Source: Pedosphaera parvula Ellin514
Lineage (GTDB): Bacteria; Verrucomicrobiota; Verrucomicrobiia; Limisphaerales; Pedosphaeraceae
Reading direction: 5' to 3'
Assembly (NCBI RefSeq): GCF_000172555.1
Contig: NZ_ABOX02000011.1
Coordinates: 1 to 64,000 of the forward strand
DNA length: 64,000 bases
The position numbers and the translations under genes were made by a program. A model generated the notes under the pieces. It was not told the origin of the DNA and made no database searches. It worked only from the letters and a program-made list of their open reading frames with translations. Of this stretch, positions 27,298 through 37,123 are shown in pieces (position 1 is the stretch's first letter; every line of letters starts with the position of its first letter).

Positions 27298-28790
27298 AGC
27301 CCTGCTCCTTTCCTCAGCCCCTCAAATAGCGGCGAATCAAAACTCGGCCCGATCAGATCCAGCAATAACTTTGGATAAATTCCAATTACTATCGTAATAC
27401 CCAGGAGGATGGCCGCCCCCAACCGCTCAGGAACTGAGATGGTCGGTAAAGGATGGGTCGCTTCACCCGCTTCACCCTCGATGGCCGGCGTGGGATCGTT
27501 GAAGAATGACAACTGCAACACTCTCAATGTATAGGCAACTCCCACGAGCACCCCAAATCCTGCCAACACAGCATAGACCGGAAATGCTTTCCAGGCCCCA
27601 ATGAGCACCTGCAGTTCCGCTGCAAAACCACTGAAGCCTGGCATGCCCATCGAGGCAAGACTGGCGAGGGCAAAGGTGCAGGCGGCAAACGGCAAAGCCT
27701 TGCTTAATCCCAGCTTTTTCAGCACGGGCAGCTCGCGCGTGTGCGTGCGGTCATAAACCATCCGTCCAACCACACCGAATAGCAGCCCGGCTATGATTCC
27801 GTGCGAGAACATCTGCAATACCGCCCCACTCCACCCAATGGTGTTCAACGTCAGCAAGCCCAACAGCACAAATCCCATGTGACTGACACTGGAATAGCCG
27901 ATAACAAATTTGAAATCCTTCTGTACCAGCGCAACCATCGCCCCATAAACAATTCCAATCACCGCCAGCAACCCGATTACGTCCTTCCAAATCGCCAATC
28001 CTTGAGGGAACAACGTCATCGCCACCCTGAGTGCCCCATAAGCTCCCAATTTCATCACCACTCCCGCCAACAGCATCGATGCCGCCGTCGGTGCTGCAAC
28101 GTGGCCCGTGGGTGCCCAGGTGTGAAAAGGCCAGAGTCCCGCGAGAATCGCGAAACCCACAAACACCAGCGGAAATGCCCAATGTTGAAATGATTCCGGA
28201 AAAGCATATTTCGCCAACTCCAGCAGATTCATGGTCTTGACGGGAGACATTACATAAGTCGCCACCAATCCAATCAATACCATCGCACTGCCAAGGAAGG
28301 AGTATAATGCCAGCTTCATCGCTCCATATTCCTTGTTTGTCGATCCCCAAATGGCGATGAGAAAATATTTCGGAATGATTGCCAGTTCGTAAAAGACGAA
28401 AAGCAGAAACAAATCAAAGCTCAGGAACACTCCATATACCCCGCCTATCAATGCGAGATAGAATGCAAAGAACTCCTTCGCTCGATGCTCAATGTTCCAG
28501 GAAAATAGAATCCCCACCACTGCGGCAATTCCCGTCAACAACACCAAGGTTAAACTGATCCCATCCGCTCCTAAAAAATATTCAATGCCCAACGATGGAA
28601 CCCATGGCACCTTCGTTATGGTATCAATCTCAGTTGGAGCCTTGTGTTGAAGAATACCAGAGATCCCGCCCAACAACCCAAGCACCGCGGCCAGCAACGC
28701 AACCTTGCGCGCCGCGCGAACTGCCCCCGCCGGCAGCAGCAACAGTACGAACACCCCGATAAATGAAATGTAAATGGTCCAGGCCAGCAT
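27294..28790 (-). CDS. nuoM: NADH-quinone oxidoreductase subunit M, second copy
   Basis: About 498 residues, antiporter-like proton-channel subunit. Compared with the copy at 28800 it is clearly diverged but has the same fold: EYFLGADGISL, FLLFVFYELAIIPKYFLI (TM5 Glu kept), HTWAPTGHVAAPTAASMLLAGVVMKLGAYG (TM8 Lys kept), GYSSVSHMGF, GMPGFSGFAAELQVL (TM12 Glu kept). At the TM7 position where NuoM normally has a lysine (AVK.P..PFHTW) it has Leu216 in FAILAGLWPFHTW, so one residue of the classical proton path is missing. It starts 9 bases after the stop of the other copy. Two NuoM genes imply an extra membrane unit in the complex or alternative complexes; which one cannot be read from sequence. 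Confidence 0.93.
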   Translation of the reverse strand: MLAWTIYISFIGVFVLLLLPAGAVRAARKVALLAAVLGLLGGISGILQHKAPTEIDTITKVPWVPSLGIEYFLGADGISLTLVLLTGIAAVVGILFSWNIEHRAKEFFAFYLALIGGVYGVFLSFDLFLLFVFYELAIIPKYFLIAIWGSTNKEYGAMKLALYSFLGSAMVLIGLVATYVMSPVKTMNLLELAKYAFPESFQHWAFPLVFVGFAILAGLWPFHTWAPTGHVAAPTAASMLLAGVVMKLGAYGALRVAMTLFPQGLAIWKDVIGLLAVIGIVYGAMVALVQKDFKFVIGYSSVSHMGFVLLGLLTLNTIGWSGAVLQMFSHGIIAGLLFGVVGRMVYDRTHTRELPVLKKLGLSKALPFAACTFALASLASMGMPGFSGFAAELQVLIGAWKAFPVYAVLAGFGVLVGVAYTLRVLQLSFFNDPTPAIEGEAGEATHPLPTISVPERLGAAILLGITIVIGIYPKLLLDLIGPSFDSPLFEGLRKGAGL

Positions 28791-28799
28791 CGCGTCTTT

Positions 28800-30356
28800 C
28801 TAATACTTCATCAAATCCACCATCTGCATCACGGTCGTGTTGATTTTTCCAATCACAATCTGCGGATAAATTCCCATCACGAGCATAAGCGCCGTTGCAG
28901 GTAAAACCAACAAACACTCCTTCAATGTAAGATCCGGCAAGCCAGCCCACTTGGCATTGAGTGGTCCGTTAAAAACTCGTTGGATGATCGTGAGCAAAAA
29001 GATGGCCGTGACCAACAATCCGATGACCGACATTGCCGTCGCCCAGGTCACGATTGGAAAAGAACCTTTGAAGATCAGGAACTCGCCAATAAACCCATTC
29101 AGCCCGGGCAATCCCAGCGAAGCAAAAATGGAAATACCCATTAAGCCGCAAAAGACAGGAGCCACCCTGCGCAGTCCGCCAAATTGATCCAAATCACGCA
29201 ATCCCCCGCTCCGTTGTTCCAGGAAACCTATGAAACAAAACAAAATGGAGGCAGTCAGTCCGTGATTGAACATTTGCAACATGACACCATTCATTGCCGC
29301 CGCCTTCTCCAGGTTCCAATGTGCGTCACTGCCAGTAAATTTCGCGAAGGCGAACACCCCCAGCAGGCAGTAACCGAGATGGTTGATGGAAGAATAGGCA
29401 AAGACTTTCTTTAGATCCTTTTGCACAAACGCTGAATAAGCCGAAAACACAATGGTAATTACCGCCAACCACAACAACGGAGTCATTATGATCCTCATCT
29501 GCTCGGGAAAAAACGGCATCAAAATGCGAATAAATCCATAGACGCCCATCTTCGACATAGCACCCGTCAGCAACATCGTTGTGCCTGTCGGTGCCTCAGC
29601 ATAGGTCGTCGGCAACCATGTATGGAACGGGATCAACGGCACCTTTACTGCAAACCCTAGAAAGATACCTGCGAAGATGAAGAGCGGGAATTGCCGGCTA
29701 TTCAAACCATAAACGCCAAGGTTCAGATTGAGCATGGACGCCAGTTCACCGGTATGTCCTTTCTCAGCCAACTGCACGAAATCAAACGTGTGGGCAGCCA
29801 AATAGATCGCCAAAAAGGATAGGAGCATCGCGACACTTCCAACCATGGTATAAACAAAAAATTGCGTCGCTGCCGCACTCCGATTCGGCCCGCCCCAAAG
29901 TTTGATCAAGAAGAATGCCGGCACCAGGCTGAGTTCCCAAAACAAAAACCAATGAAAACAATTGAGTGCGGTGAAGGTTCCTAACAAACCCGCCTCAAGA
30001 AATAACATCATCGCAAAATAAATCGGTACCTTCTCTGAAATCCTCCACGAACTCAGCATGGCCATCGGCGTCACCAGGGCGGTGAGCAGCACCATCAGCA
30101 GCCCCAGCCCATCCACACCAACAAAGTATTCTGCACTGAAGGAAGGTATCCATGGATGCCGCTCTACGAATTGGAGATCAATGGCACTCGAGTCAAAGTG
30201 TATCCACATCACCGCAACAAGCACCAGCGAAGCCAGACTGAATCCTAATCCCAGACATCGCGCCAACCGCTTGCGCTCCGCATCCAGCCCCACCAACATG
30301 ATCGCGCCGATCAGCGGGATGAAGGTGATTGTGGAAATCAGGGGAAATCCGTTCAT
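28800..30356 (-). CDS. nuoM: NADH-quinone oxidoreductase subunit M, first copy
   Basis: About 518 residues. The start at 30356 (MNGFPLISTITFIPLIG) overlaps the nuoL stop as ATGA and matches NuoM N-termini; the upstream extension is antisense-like and rejected. All classical channel residues are visible: TM5 Glu in LFWELSLVPAFFLIKLWGG, TM7 Lys238 in GFAVKVPLIPFHTWLP, TM8 Lys in LTGAMSKMGVYG, and TM12 Glu in LPGLNGFIGEFLI. It is therefore the orthodox NuoM, and the copy that follows is the unusual one. It forms part of the distal membrane arm of complex I and pumps one proton per cycle in current models. Confidence 0.95.
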   Translation of the reverse strand: MNGFPLISTITFIPLIGAIMLVGLDAERKRLARCLGLGFSLASLVLVAVMWIHFDSSAIDLQFVERHPWIPSFSAEYFVGVDGLGLLMVLLTALVTPMAMLSSWRISEKVPIYFAMMLFLEAGLLGTFTALNCFHWFLFWELSLVPAFFLIKLWGGPNRSAAATQFFVYTMVGSVAMLLSFLAIYLAAHTFDFVQLAEKGHTGELASMLNLNLGVYGLNSRQFPLFIFAGIFLGFAVKVPLIPFHTWLPTTYAEAPTGTTMLLTGAMSKMGVYGFIRILMPFFPEQMRIIMTPLLWLAVITIVFSAYSAFVQKDLKKVFAYSSINHLGYCLLGVFAFAKFTGSDAHWNLEKAAAMNGVMLQMFNHGLTASILFCFIGFLEQRSGGLRDLDQFGGLRRVAPVFCGLMGISIFASLGLPGLNGFIGEFLIFKGSFPIVTWATAMSVIGLLVTAIFLLTIIQRVFNGPLNAKWAGLPDLTLKECLLVLPATALMLVMGIYPQIVIGKINTTVMQMVDLMKY

Positions 30357-32479
30357 GATGATCTGCACCCCCAAATCAAAACCAGGACCAAAACGACGAG
30401 TGCAATACCGATCACTCGCAAATAATTTTGCACCTGGCCGTCCTGCAGCCGGGAAATCCATCCCCCGGCCTTTCGGATATCCCGGGAACCTTCATCAAAA
30501 CCCAGGTTGATGACATAGTCGTCGACAAACTTGTTCAACCACGCCAGACCAATTACCAGAAAACTGACCGCCACCACGGCAAAGTTGAAGACCCAATAAT
30601 CGACCGTGTCACAGAATTTGGCAAACCAGGCGTTGAACCGGATGATCGTGTAATCATAAAAATCATCCACATAGAATTTGTTTTGCAGCAGAGTATAAAT
30701 GTCGGGTTGCACCCGCTCGAGAAAATCCTTTTCGTCCAGCGACGCCATTGGTTTGCGGCCATAAAGCCACCACCCAATATATATCCCGGTGAGTGCGACC
30801 ACGCTTGATACTAAAAGTATCCAGCCTTCTTCGATATTCAAGAGGGACCGAAAATCCAGTTTGGATTCATCCCCGAGCAAAAATGATTGGAACCATGGCC
30901 AGGCAGGAGTTCCAAGGAATCCCAGCACGATGGCAAAGGCCGACAAAATAATCAAAGGCCACGTCATTACCGCCGGACTCTCGTGGGGCACCAATTCGGG
31001 CTCGAGGTTATGTTCATGACCTTCCGAGTCACCTGCGGTGTGGTTCGCAAAAGGCGCAGGCTTCGCACACGTGGTCGCTCCGCGATAACTTCCGAAGAAC
31101 ACATAACACACCTGCCGCGTCATATAGAAGGCAGTCAGCAGAGCTCCAATAATCCCCAGGTAATATGGACCTCGCGAAAGCGGCCAATCGTGTGCTGCGC
31201 TGAGGATGGCATCCTTGCTCCAGAAACCGGAGAAGAAAATTGGCACTCCCGATAATGCCATCATGCCAATTGCATATGTCGCAAAAGTTATCGGCATGAA
31301 CCGTTTCAGGCCACCCATCCTGCGAATATCCTGTTCCTCGTGACATCCGTGAATGACCGAGCCAGCTCCCAGGAACAGCAGGGCTTTGAAAAAGGCGTGT
31401 GTAATCAAATGAAAAATCCCCACACTCACGCCTCCGGTGCCAAGTCCCATCATCATGAACCCAAGTTGTGAAACTGTGGAATAGGCAAGAATGCGTTTAA
31501 TATCTGTCTGCGCCACGGCAATGCACGCGGCGAAAACAGCAGTAATTGCTCCCACCCAAGCCACCGCTGTTAAGGCAGCAGAACTTCCCATCACTCCAGC
31601 AGCACTCGGATTCAACAACGGATAAACACGCGCAATCAAAAACACACCTGCGGCCACCATCGTCGCCGCATGGATCAAGGCACTTACCGGTGTGGGACCT
31701 TCCATCGCATCCGGCAGCCAGACATGCAATGGCACTTGACCAGACTTCCCAATCGCTCCGCAAAAAATTAACAAACCAATCCCCGTGGTAACGGCCATGC
31801 CCCCGACTGTCGTCCTGCCAACCAATTCTCTCAGGACCGAGTTTTCCAAACAACCCTGGCCATGATCGTAAAAGAGCAGCGTGCCAGATTGTGAATACAA
31901 ATAGAGGATTCCCAAAAAGAAAAGCACGTCTCCAATGCGGGTCGTAATAAATGCCTTTTTCGCCGCTGCCGCTGCGCTCGGCTTTTGATACCAGAAACCA
32001 ATCAGTAAATACGATGCCAGGCCCACTAATTCCCAACACATGAAAAGCAGCAGCAGATTATTGGCGATCAATAAACCCAACATTGCCGCCGCGAACAGGG
32101 AAAGAAAACAAAAGAACCTTGTGAAATTTTCATCATGCGCCATGTAACCGACGCTATAGATAAAAATGAGCAGTCCAACAAAACTGACCATGACCAGCAT
32201 AATTGCGGCCAGAGGATCCAGCACCCATCCCAACCGCAAGCTACTTTCACCGATTTGAAACCAATTGAAATTATATACCTCATGGAAGTTCGGTGCCGAG
32301 CTTGGGCGTCCCAAAGTGCTGGCAAATGCTATGCAGGACAAAAATAGCGCCCCAACCATGGAACCAATCGCCAATGCACTCGCGAATCGCCGATACGGCT
32401 GCTTCGTCAGCGCAGTCACTCCCGCCGCCATTAGCGGCAGAACCGGAATGAGCCATAGGTTTTGGGCAATCCAACTCAT
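30353..32479 (-). CDS. nuoL: NADH-quinone oxidoreductase subunit L
   Basis: About 708 residues, roughly 90-100 longer than the E. coli protein. Core motifs are present: LLFMCWELVGLASYLLIGFW (TM5 Glu), GKSGQVPLHVWLPDAMEGPTPVSAL (TM7 Lys), HAATMVAAGVFL, YSTVSQLGFM, and LSGVPIFFSGFWSKDAIL (TM12 Lys). After about residue 560 comes the lateral-helix region: NKFYVDDFYDYTI, a long amphipathic to hydrophobic stretch including VVAVSFLVIGLAW, then LQDGQVQNYLRVIG and a final membrane helix. The region between the core and the last helix looks long, which would suit spanning an additional antiporter subunit, but that needs alignment. It starts 1 base after nuoK ends and is coupled to nuoM by ATGA. Confidence 0.95.
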   Translation of the reverse strand: MSWIAQNLWLIPVLPLMAAGVTALTKQPYRRFASALAIGSMVGALFLSCIAFASTLGRPSSAPNFHEVYNFNWFQIGESSLRLGWVLDPLAAIMLVMVSFVGLLIFIYSVGYMAHDENFTRFFCFLSLFAAAMLGLLIANNLLLLFMCWELVGLASYLLIGFWYQKPSAAAAAKKAFITTRIGDVLFFLGILYLYSQSGTLLFYDHGQGCLENSVLRELVGRTTVGGMAVTTGIGLLIFCGAIGKSGQVPLHVWLPDAMEGPTPVSALIHAATMVAAGVFLIARVYPLLNPSAAGVMGSSAALTAVAWVGAITAVFAACIAVAQTDIKRILAYSTVSQLGFMMMGLGTGGVSVGIFHLITHAFFKALLFLGAGSVIHGCHEEQDIRRMGGLKRFMPITFATYAIGMMALSGVPIFFSGFWSKDAILSAAHDWPLSRGPYYLGIIGALLTAFYMTRQVCYVFFGSYRGATTCAKPAPFANHTAGDSEGHEHNLEPELVPHESPAVMTWPLIILSAFAIVLGFLGTPAWPWFQSFLLGDESKLDFRSLLNIEEGWILLVSSVVALTGIYIGWWLYGRKPMASLDEKDFLERVQPDIYTLLQNKFYVDDFYDYTIIRFNAWFAKFCDTVDYWVFNFAVVAVSFLVIGLAWLNKFVDDYVINLGFDEGSRDIRKAGGWISRLQDGQVQNYLRVIGIALVVLVLVLIWGCRSS

Positions 32480-32480
32480 T

Positions 32481-32792
32481 TCATCCCTTGAGCGAATCCA
32501 CCTTCGTCAAATCCACCGTTCTATAATGTCGATAGATGGCAATAATCAACGCCAAACCAACCGCCGCTTCTGCTGCGGCCACGGCAATCGAAAAAATGAC
32601 GAACATCATCCCGGTCAACGCCTCCGGATTTGGACTGAAACGCCAGAAGGCAATGAAGTTCAAATTTGCGGCGTTTAACATTAGCTCGATGCCCACCAGG
32701 ACCAGAATGGCGTTGCGCCGGATCAGCGCTCCTGCAAGGCCGATCGAGAACAACAAAGCTGAAAATATTAAGTAATAAGAAAGTGGCGCCAT
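32481..32792 (-). CDS. nuoK: NADH-quinone oxidoreductase subunit K
   Basis: About 103 residues with three membrane helices, the normal NuoK size. The conserved glutamates of the E-channel are in GIELMLNAANLNF and AVAAAEAAVGLAL. It is related to MrpC of cation antiporters and links the Q-module to the pumping arm. It lies 10 bases after the nuoJ stop and 1 base before nuoL. Confidence 0.96.
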   Translation of the reverse strand: MAPLSYYLIFSALLFSIGLAGALIRRNAILVLVGIELMLNAANLNFIAFWRFSPNPEALTGMMFVIFSIAVAAAEAAVGLALIIAIYRHYRTVDLTKVDSLKG

Positions 32793-32802
32793 TGGTTAGC
32801 CG

Positions 32803-33378
32803 TTAGGTTTTCAAGTCTTTCATCAATTCTGATTGAGGAGTTGTTCCCGGGACCGGGTGTGAATCATTGCCGCGCAATTGTAAACCAGCTTTCGTCTTTT
32901 CATTCATCGCGATGATAACGGCCCCGATCGTTGCCACAGTAAGCAGTAATCCCATGGCTTCCAATGGCAGAACAAAGCGGGTCATAAGTTGATCACCAAT
33001 CTGCTTCACCGTCGGTCCCGGCTTTTCTGGCCACCCACGTTGGGCTATGGGACTGGAAGCAATCAACCTGATCATTACACCAAAGACAGCTACTGCGATT
33101 GCAATTCCTACAATCCATGAACGGGAAATGACCGGTTGCGGGGCTTCGCTGCTGCGGGTTAGCAAAATGGCAAAGACGATTAAAATGGCGACAGCACCAA
33201 TGTACACCAGGATTTGTGCAAATCCTACAAATTGCGCATCCAGTTGCAGATACATGGCTGCAAGCCCGGCGAAAGTAATCGCCAGACTTAACGCGCAGTG
33301 CACAAGATTGCGCAAGCTCATTGCGGCAATCCCACTTACCAGCGTCAACGCAGCTATGATGGCAAAAGTAATTCTCAT
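32803..33378 (-). CDS. nuoJ: NADH-quinone oxidoreductase subunit J
   Basis: About 191 residues with five membrane helices: the N-terminal MRITFAIIAALTLVSGI, the conserved HCALSLAITFAGLAAMYLQLDAQF region shortened here to its landmark F.G.AQILVYIGAVAILIVF, and a helix with MGLLLTVATIGAVIIAM. The helix with YIGAV is the one that undergoes a pi-bulge change in complex I structures. The C-terminal tail is cytoplasmic and ends in a charged stretch. Its start follows the nuoH stop directly with no spacer. Confidence 0.94.
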   Translation of the reverse strand: MRITFAIIAALTLVSGIAAMSLRNLVHCALSLAITFAGLAAMYLQLDAQFVGFAQILVYIGAVAILIVFAILLTRSSEAPQPVISRSWIVGIAIAVAVFGVMIRLIASSPIAQRGWPEKPGPTVKQIGDQLMTRFVLPLEAMGLLLTVATIGAVIIAMNEKTKAGLQLRGNDSHPVPGTTPQSELMKDLKT

Positions 33379-34608
33379 TTAACTCGCAAACCGATATGTC
33401 CGATGTGTCACCTTTTTCTGTCCTACCAAAGAGCGCCCCAGCCAAATGTACGGAATCGCAATCATGGCGGCGCACAAAATCCATCGCCCGACACCTCCTG
33501 CTACAGTGTCCCAACCGGACGTGAAATGCCAAATGGCTGCAACAAATAAATTAATCAGTGACATCGGCAGCAAAAATTTCCAGGCAAAGTTCAGAAGCTG
33601 ATCCACCCGGAGACGCGGCAGCGTGCCACGAATCCAGATGAAAACGAAAACCAATGCCAATAGCTTCAAGAAAAACCAGATGTATGATAGCCAACCTTCC
33701 AAAAAAGGCAGCGGTGCGTGCCACCCGCCTAAAAAGAGTGTTACTCCCAATCCACTCACTGCAAACATGCCCAGGTACTCGGCTAAAAAGAACAACGCGT
33801 ATTTAAATCCGGAATACTCGGTCAAATGTCCCGCAATGATTTCCGATTCAGCTTCGGGAATATCAAAAGGGGAACGATTCGATTCCGCCAGCGATGAGAT
33901 GAGGAAAATGATAAAGCCGGCAAAACCCCAAGGAGTGAATACAAACCAGCGTGGCAGGAAATGAAAGTGGTAACCACCTTGCTTTTCGACAATATCGACC
34001 AAGGACAGCGACCCCACGATCATGATCACGGAAACAGATGAAAGTATAAGCGGTATCTCATAACTGATCATTTGAGCAATGGCCCGCATTGCGCCCAGCA
34101 AGGAATATTTATTTCGACTCGACCATCCAGCCATGAAAACCGAAAGCTCCGTGGAAGCTCCCACCGCAAAGAAAAACAGAATTCCGGCATCCAGGTTGAT
34201 CGGCACCATGTTCCGTCCGATTGGCAACACAGCATAAGCCAGCAGTGTCGGAACCAGCAGGACAACGGGCGCTAAAAAGTGCACAACCTTATCGGCGGAA
34301 TGCGGAACAATGTCTTCCTTCGTCAACATCTTCAGGCCATCTGCCACAGGTTGAAAAAGTCCGACGGGACCAACCCTGTTGGGTCCGAGCCTGTTCTGTA
34401 TGCGACCCAAGACTTTTCGCTCAAGCCAGGTGGTAAGTGCGAACAATCCTGCAAAAACCAAAATGATCGGCACGATGGATAACAGGACCGAGATGAGTGG
34501 CTGCAGCACATCAGGAAATACCGAAAGAAACTCGGCTTTCGAGTCAGGCTGGTCTGAAACCACCTTCCAAATCATCAAAAACAATCCCCTAAAAAAATCC
34601 CCAATCAT
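33379..34608 (-). CDS. nuoH: NADH-quinone oxidoreductase subunit H
   Basis: About 409 residues, somewhat longer than usual at the N-terminus. It forms part of the quinone chamber. Typical landmarks: TTWLERKVLGRIQNRLGPN, GLFQPVADGLKMLTKEDI, then AESNRSPFDIPEAESEIIAG with its EAESE acidic run facing the quinone path, a GFKYALFFLAEYLGMF helix, and the final RGTLPRLRVDQLLNFAWKFLLP. Nine or so membrane helices can be traced. The gene order is I-H instead of H-I. It overlaps the nuoI stop by four bases (ATGA). Confidence 0.95.
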   Translation of the reverse strand: MIGDFFRGLFLMIWKVVSDQPDSKAEFLSVFPDVLQPLISVLLSIVPIILVFAGLFALTTWLERKVLGRIQNRLGPNRVGPVGLFQPVADGLKMLTKEDIVPHSADKVVHFLAPVVLLVPTLLAYAVLPIGRNMVPINLDAGILFFFAVGASTELSVFMAGWSSRNKYSLLGAMRAIAQMISYEIPLILSSVSVIMIVGSLSLVDIVEKQGGYHFHFLPRWFVFTPWGFAGFIIFLISSLAESNRSPFDIPEAESEIIAGHLTEYSGFKYALFFLAEYLGMFAVSGLGVTLFLGGWHAPLPFLEGWLSYIWFFLKLLALVFVFIWIRGTLPRLRVDQLLNFAWKFLLPMSLINLFVAAIWHFTSGWDTVAGGVGRWILCAAMIAIPYIWLGRSLVGQKKVTHRTYRFAS

Positions 34609-35234
34609 TTTGATGGCGCTCGTTCAGGTGGTGATGTCCCGGGAGATGCAGTCGTTGCCGCAGTTGCAGCCGCCGCTTTGGCTTCAGCATCAGCCTGTGC
34701 CTTTGCGTCTGCCTTCACTTTCTCGGCCTCAAGGCGCTCATCGACCTCCGTTGCCTCGGTCGAATGAATCTTGTGATAGTATTGGTTTGATTTCGCGAGT
34801 TGTTGCTTATTGAGTAACAATCCTTGAAACCGGTCTTCAGTTGCGAGCTCAAACTTCGTATCCATCTTGATCGCTTCAAACGGACAAACCTCCACACAAA
34901 TCTGGCAGCTCATGCAAACCGAAACATCAATATCAAATACTTTCGGCTGAATCTGCATCTTGCCCATGTAGTCGGGCTTCTTTACCGAGTCTTTGATGAT
35001 GTAGATGCATTTCGGCGGACACTCCTTTTCACAAATCTGGCAGGCCACGCAACGAAGCCCCTTCATCGGGTCTTCACCGTCATAAACGAGAAACGGAAAA
35101 TTGCGCGCATTTTCCTTGGGCGGAACTCTTTGCTCAGGATATTCGACCGTTACGAGGCGCTCAGGGTCATGATAGCTGCCGACGAAATTTCTCGCCGTCT
35201 CCACCATGCCTTTGATGATTCCTTCGCCGAGCAT
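34605..35234 (-). CDS. nuoI: NADH-quinone oxidoreductase subunit I, with Ala-rich tail
   Basis: About 209 residues, carrying the two 4Fe-4S clusters N6a/N6b. The motifs are CVACQICEKECPPKCI and CMSCQICVEVCPFEAI. I place the start at ATG 35234 (MLGEGIIKG), seven bases after the nuoD stop; a GTG at 35276 in frame lies inside nuoD and would add 14 residues. After the second cluster and the usual helical segment there is a ~45-residue tail made almost only of Ala, Lys, Glu, Asp, Thr, Pro (for example AEKVKADAKAQADAEAKAAA). Standard NuoI lacks this; it is probably disordered or a lone coiled helix on the cytoplasmic side. Confidence 0.93.
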   Translation of the reverse strand: MLGEGIIKGMVETARNFVGSYHDPERLVTVEYPEQRVPPKENARNFPFLVYDGEDPMKGLRCVACQICEKECPPKCIYIIKDSVKKPDYMGKMQIQPKVFDIDVSVCMSCQICVEVCPFEAIKMDTKFELATEDRFQGLLLNKQQLAKSNQYYHKIHSTEATEVDERLEAEKVKADAKAQADAEAKAAAATAATTASPGTSPPERAPSK

Positions 35235-35241
35235 AAAATTT

Positions 35242-36465
35242 TTATCGATCCACTTCTCCCAATACAATATCCACACTACCCAGTATAACTACAACGTCCG
35301 CCACCGATTGCCCCAAACACATATCTTCCAGCACTGTTAGATTAATCAAGCTGGGCGGACGCACCCGATAACGGTATGGGTTGGGCGAACCATCGCTGAT
35401 GAGATAAAAACCCAGTTCACCCTTTGGCCCTTCGATGCGACCGTAAGCTTCACCTGCTTTTGGGCGAAACCCGCGAATCTTCGCCTTGGGATCCATGATT
35501 GGCCCTGCAGGTATATCCCGCAAAGCTTGATCCAAAATCTTCACCGACTCCCGCATCTCCAGCACGCGAACCATGTAGCGATCATAAACGTCACCATGAT
35601 CTCCAATCGGAACGCGAAAATTAAAGCGGTCGTAGATTCCGTATTTGTCAACTTTGCGAATATCATAATTGACACCACTGGCGCGCAACATCGGACCCGT
35701 GATGCTTGCGTTAATCGCTAATTCGGCTGGCAACACACCAACGCCCTGAGTCCGCGATACCAGAATTTCGTTTTCGGTGAGCAACTTCTCGAATTCGTCG
35801 AGAAAACGCGGGAAATTTTTCACCGCCTGCTTTGCCTGTGCCAGCCACTCCGCAGATGGATCAACCCTGCACCCACCAAAGCGCATGTAATTGCACATCA
35901 TACGCGAGCCGCTGAGAGACTCAAAGAGGTCCAAAATCGTTTCCCGCTCGCGGAACGCATACATTAACGGCGTACCAAGTGCTCCCATATCTTGCAGCAG
36001 AAATCCCACCAGACAGGTGTGATTCACCAACCGGGTAAGTTCAGCGGTAATGATGCGAACGTATTCCGCCCGTTCAGGAGGCTGCAGTCCGGCCAACTTT
36101 TCCACGCTCAGCGCATACGCCCAGTTATTTGTCATGGAACAGAAATAATCCAGGCGATCGGTATAAGGCATCGACCCAAGATAAGTTGTGCTTTCGGCGA
36201 TCTGTTCGTGATTACGATGCAGATAACCGAACACCGGCTTGAGCTTTACCACCTGCTCCCCATTAAGCACCACATCCATGCGAAAAACCCCATGGGTGGA
36301 CGGATGCTGTGGTCCCATGGCAACCTCGAGCAATTCTCCATCAGCAGGGTTTTCCGCGCTTTTGGGCAACAATGTGTAATTGGGCTGCCCCGCACCTTCC
36401 GGCATTATCACCGGCGGAAAAGAGCCACTCGCAGCATCCAATTCATTTGTTGTGTCTGCTCTCAT
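35242..36465 (-). CDS. nuoD: NADH-quinone oxidoreductase subunit D
   Basis: About 407 residues, the 49-kDa-type subunit that forms the quinone pocket with NuoB. Landmarks: [13 protein letters not shown] (His in the quinone site), [33 protein letters not shown]-like [19 protein letters not shown], and [33 protein letters not shown] at the end. About 40 N-terminal residues ([16 protein letters not shown]...) are extra relative to the minimal subunit and look disordered. NuoC and NuoD are separate proteins, not fused as in E. coli. The start ATG overlaps the nuoC stop as TAATG. Confidence 0.96.
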   Translation of the reverse strand: MRADTTNELDAASGSFPPVIMPEGAGQPNYTLLPKSAENPADGELLEVAMGPQHPSTHGVFRMDVVLNGEQVVKLKPVFGYLHRNHEQIAESTTYLGSMPYTDRLDYFCSMTNNWAYALSVEKLAGLQPPERAEYVRIITAELTRLVNHTCLVGFLLQDMGALGTPLMYAFRERETILDLFESLSGSRMMCNYMRFGGCRVDPSAEWLAQAKQAVKNFPRFLDEFEKLLTENEILVSRTQGVGVLPAELAINASITGPMLRASGVNYDIRKVDKYGIYDRFNFRVPIGDHGDVYDRYMVRVLEMRESVKILDQALRDIPAGPIMDPKAKIRGFRPKAGEAYGRIEGPKGELGFYLISDGSPNPYRYRVRPPSLINLTVLEDMCLGQSVADVVVILGSVDIVLGEVDR

Positions 36466-37097
36466 TACTTTGCATCTGCTGGATAATGTTCCTTCGCCCG
36501 CTCCAACACTTCGTCATGGGGCGTCGGCTCATACTCAAAATCGTCCGGTGCCACATAATCCTTGCGCATTGGATGATCCGCAAAGCCTTCCCACATCAAC
36601 AGTCGGCGCAGATCGGGATGTCCATCAAAGACAATTCCGTAAAGATCGTAAATTTCCCGCTCCTGAAATTCTACCCCCCGCCATATTGGGGTCAGCGATG
36701 GGAGATGGACTCTGTCAATCCGATTCCCTGTGCGCAGGCGAAAGATCAATGGTCCATGCTTCAAAGACATCGAGTATAGATGATAGACTGCTTCAAGGTA
36801 GCCAGGCCTTTTCTTCTCTACAGACTCCTCAACTTCCTTTTCCACGCCGTCGACCAATCTCTTTACCTTCACTTTTTCCTTGAGCACCGCATCCAACCAA
36901 TCCACACCGGTGACATTCGACGCGTAATCAAATCGTAACTGCGGATCAGCGCACAGAAACTTCGCGACCGCGAAGGCGTGCTCGTGATCGAGCAGAAGCG
37001 AGCGTTGATTGGATGGGCTGTCATTCGGAACAATTTCCAATCGAGCGCCCGGCACAGCAGCTTCGATCCGGCTTTTTATTTGTTCCAGGGAATCCAT
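36465..37097 (-). CDS. nuoC: NADH-quinone oxidoreductase subunit C
   Basis: About 210 residues, the 30-kDa-type peripheral subunit. The conserved C-terminal part is clear: [34 protein letters not shown] and HPMRKDYV. The N-terminal half contains a highly charged insert at residues ~70-98 ([19 protein letters not shown], then [11 protein letters not shown]) that is not part of the minimal fold. Such inserts probably form a hairpin on the surface of the hydrophilic arm, perhaps contacting whatever replaces the missing NADH module (inference). It lies 26 bases after the nuoB stop and is joined to nuoD by TAATG. Confidence 0.94.
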   Translation of the reverse strand: MDSLEQIKSRIEAAVPGARLEIVPNDSPSNQRSLLLDHEHAFAVAKFLCADPQLRFDYASNVTGVDWLDAVLKEKVKVKRLVDGVEKEVEESVEKKRPGYLEAVYHLYSMSLKHGPLIFRLRTGNRIDRVHLPSLTPIWRGVEFQEREIYDLYGIVFDGHPDLRRLLMWEGFADHPMRKDYVAPDDFEYEPTPHDEVLERAKEHYPADAK

Positions 37098-37123
37098 TGG
37101 TTATCGTTTCACTCTATCAGTGC

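Noticed and set aside
35234-35276. GTG start for nuoI inside nuoD
   Set aside because: The downstream ATG at 35234 follows the nuoD stop and fits NuoI N-termini better, though the longer form cannot be excluded.
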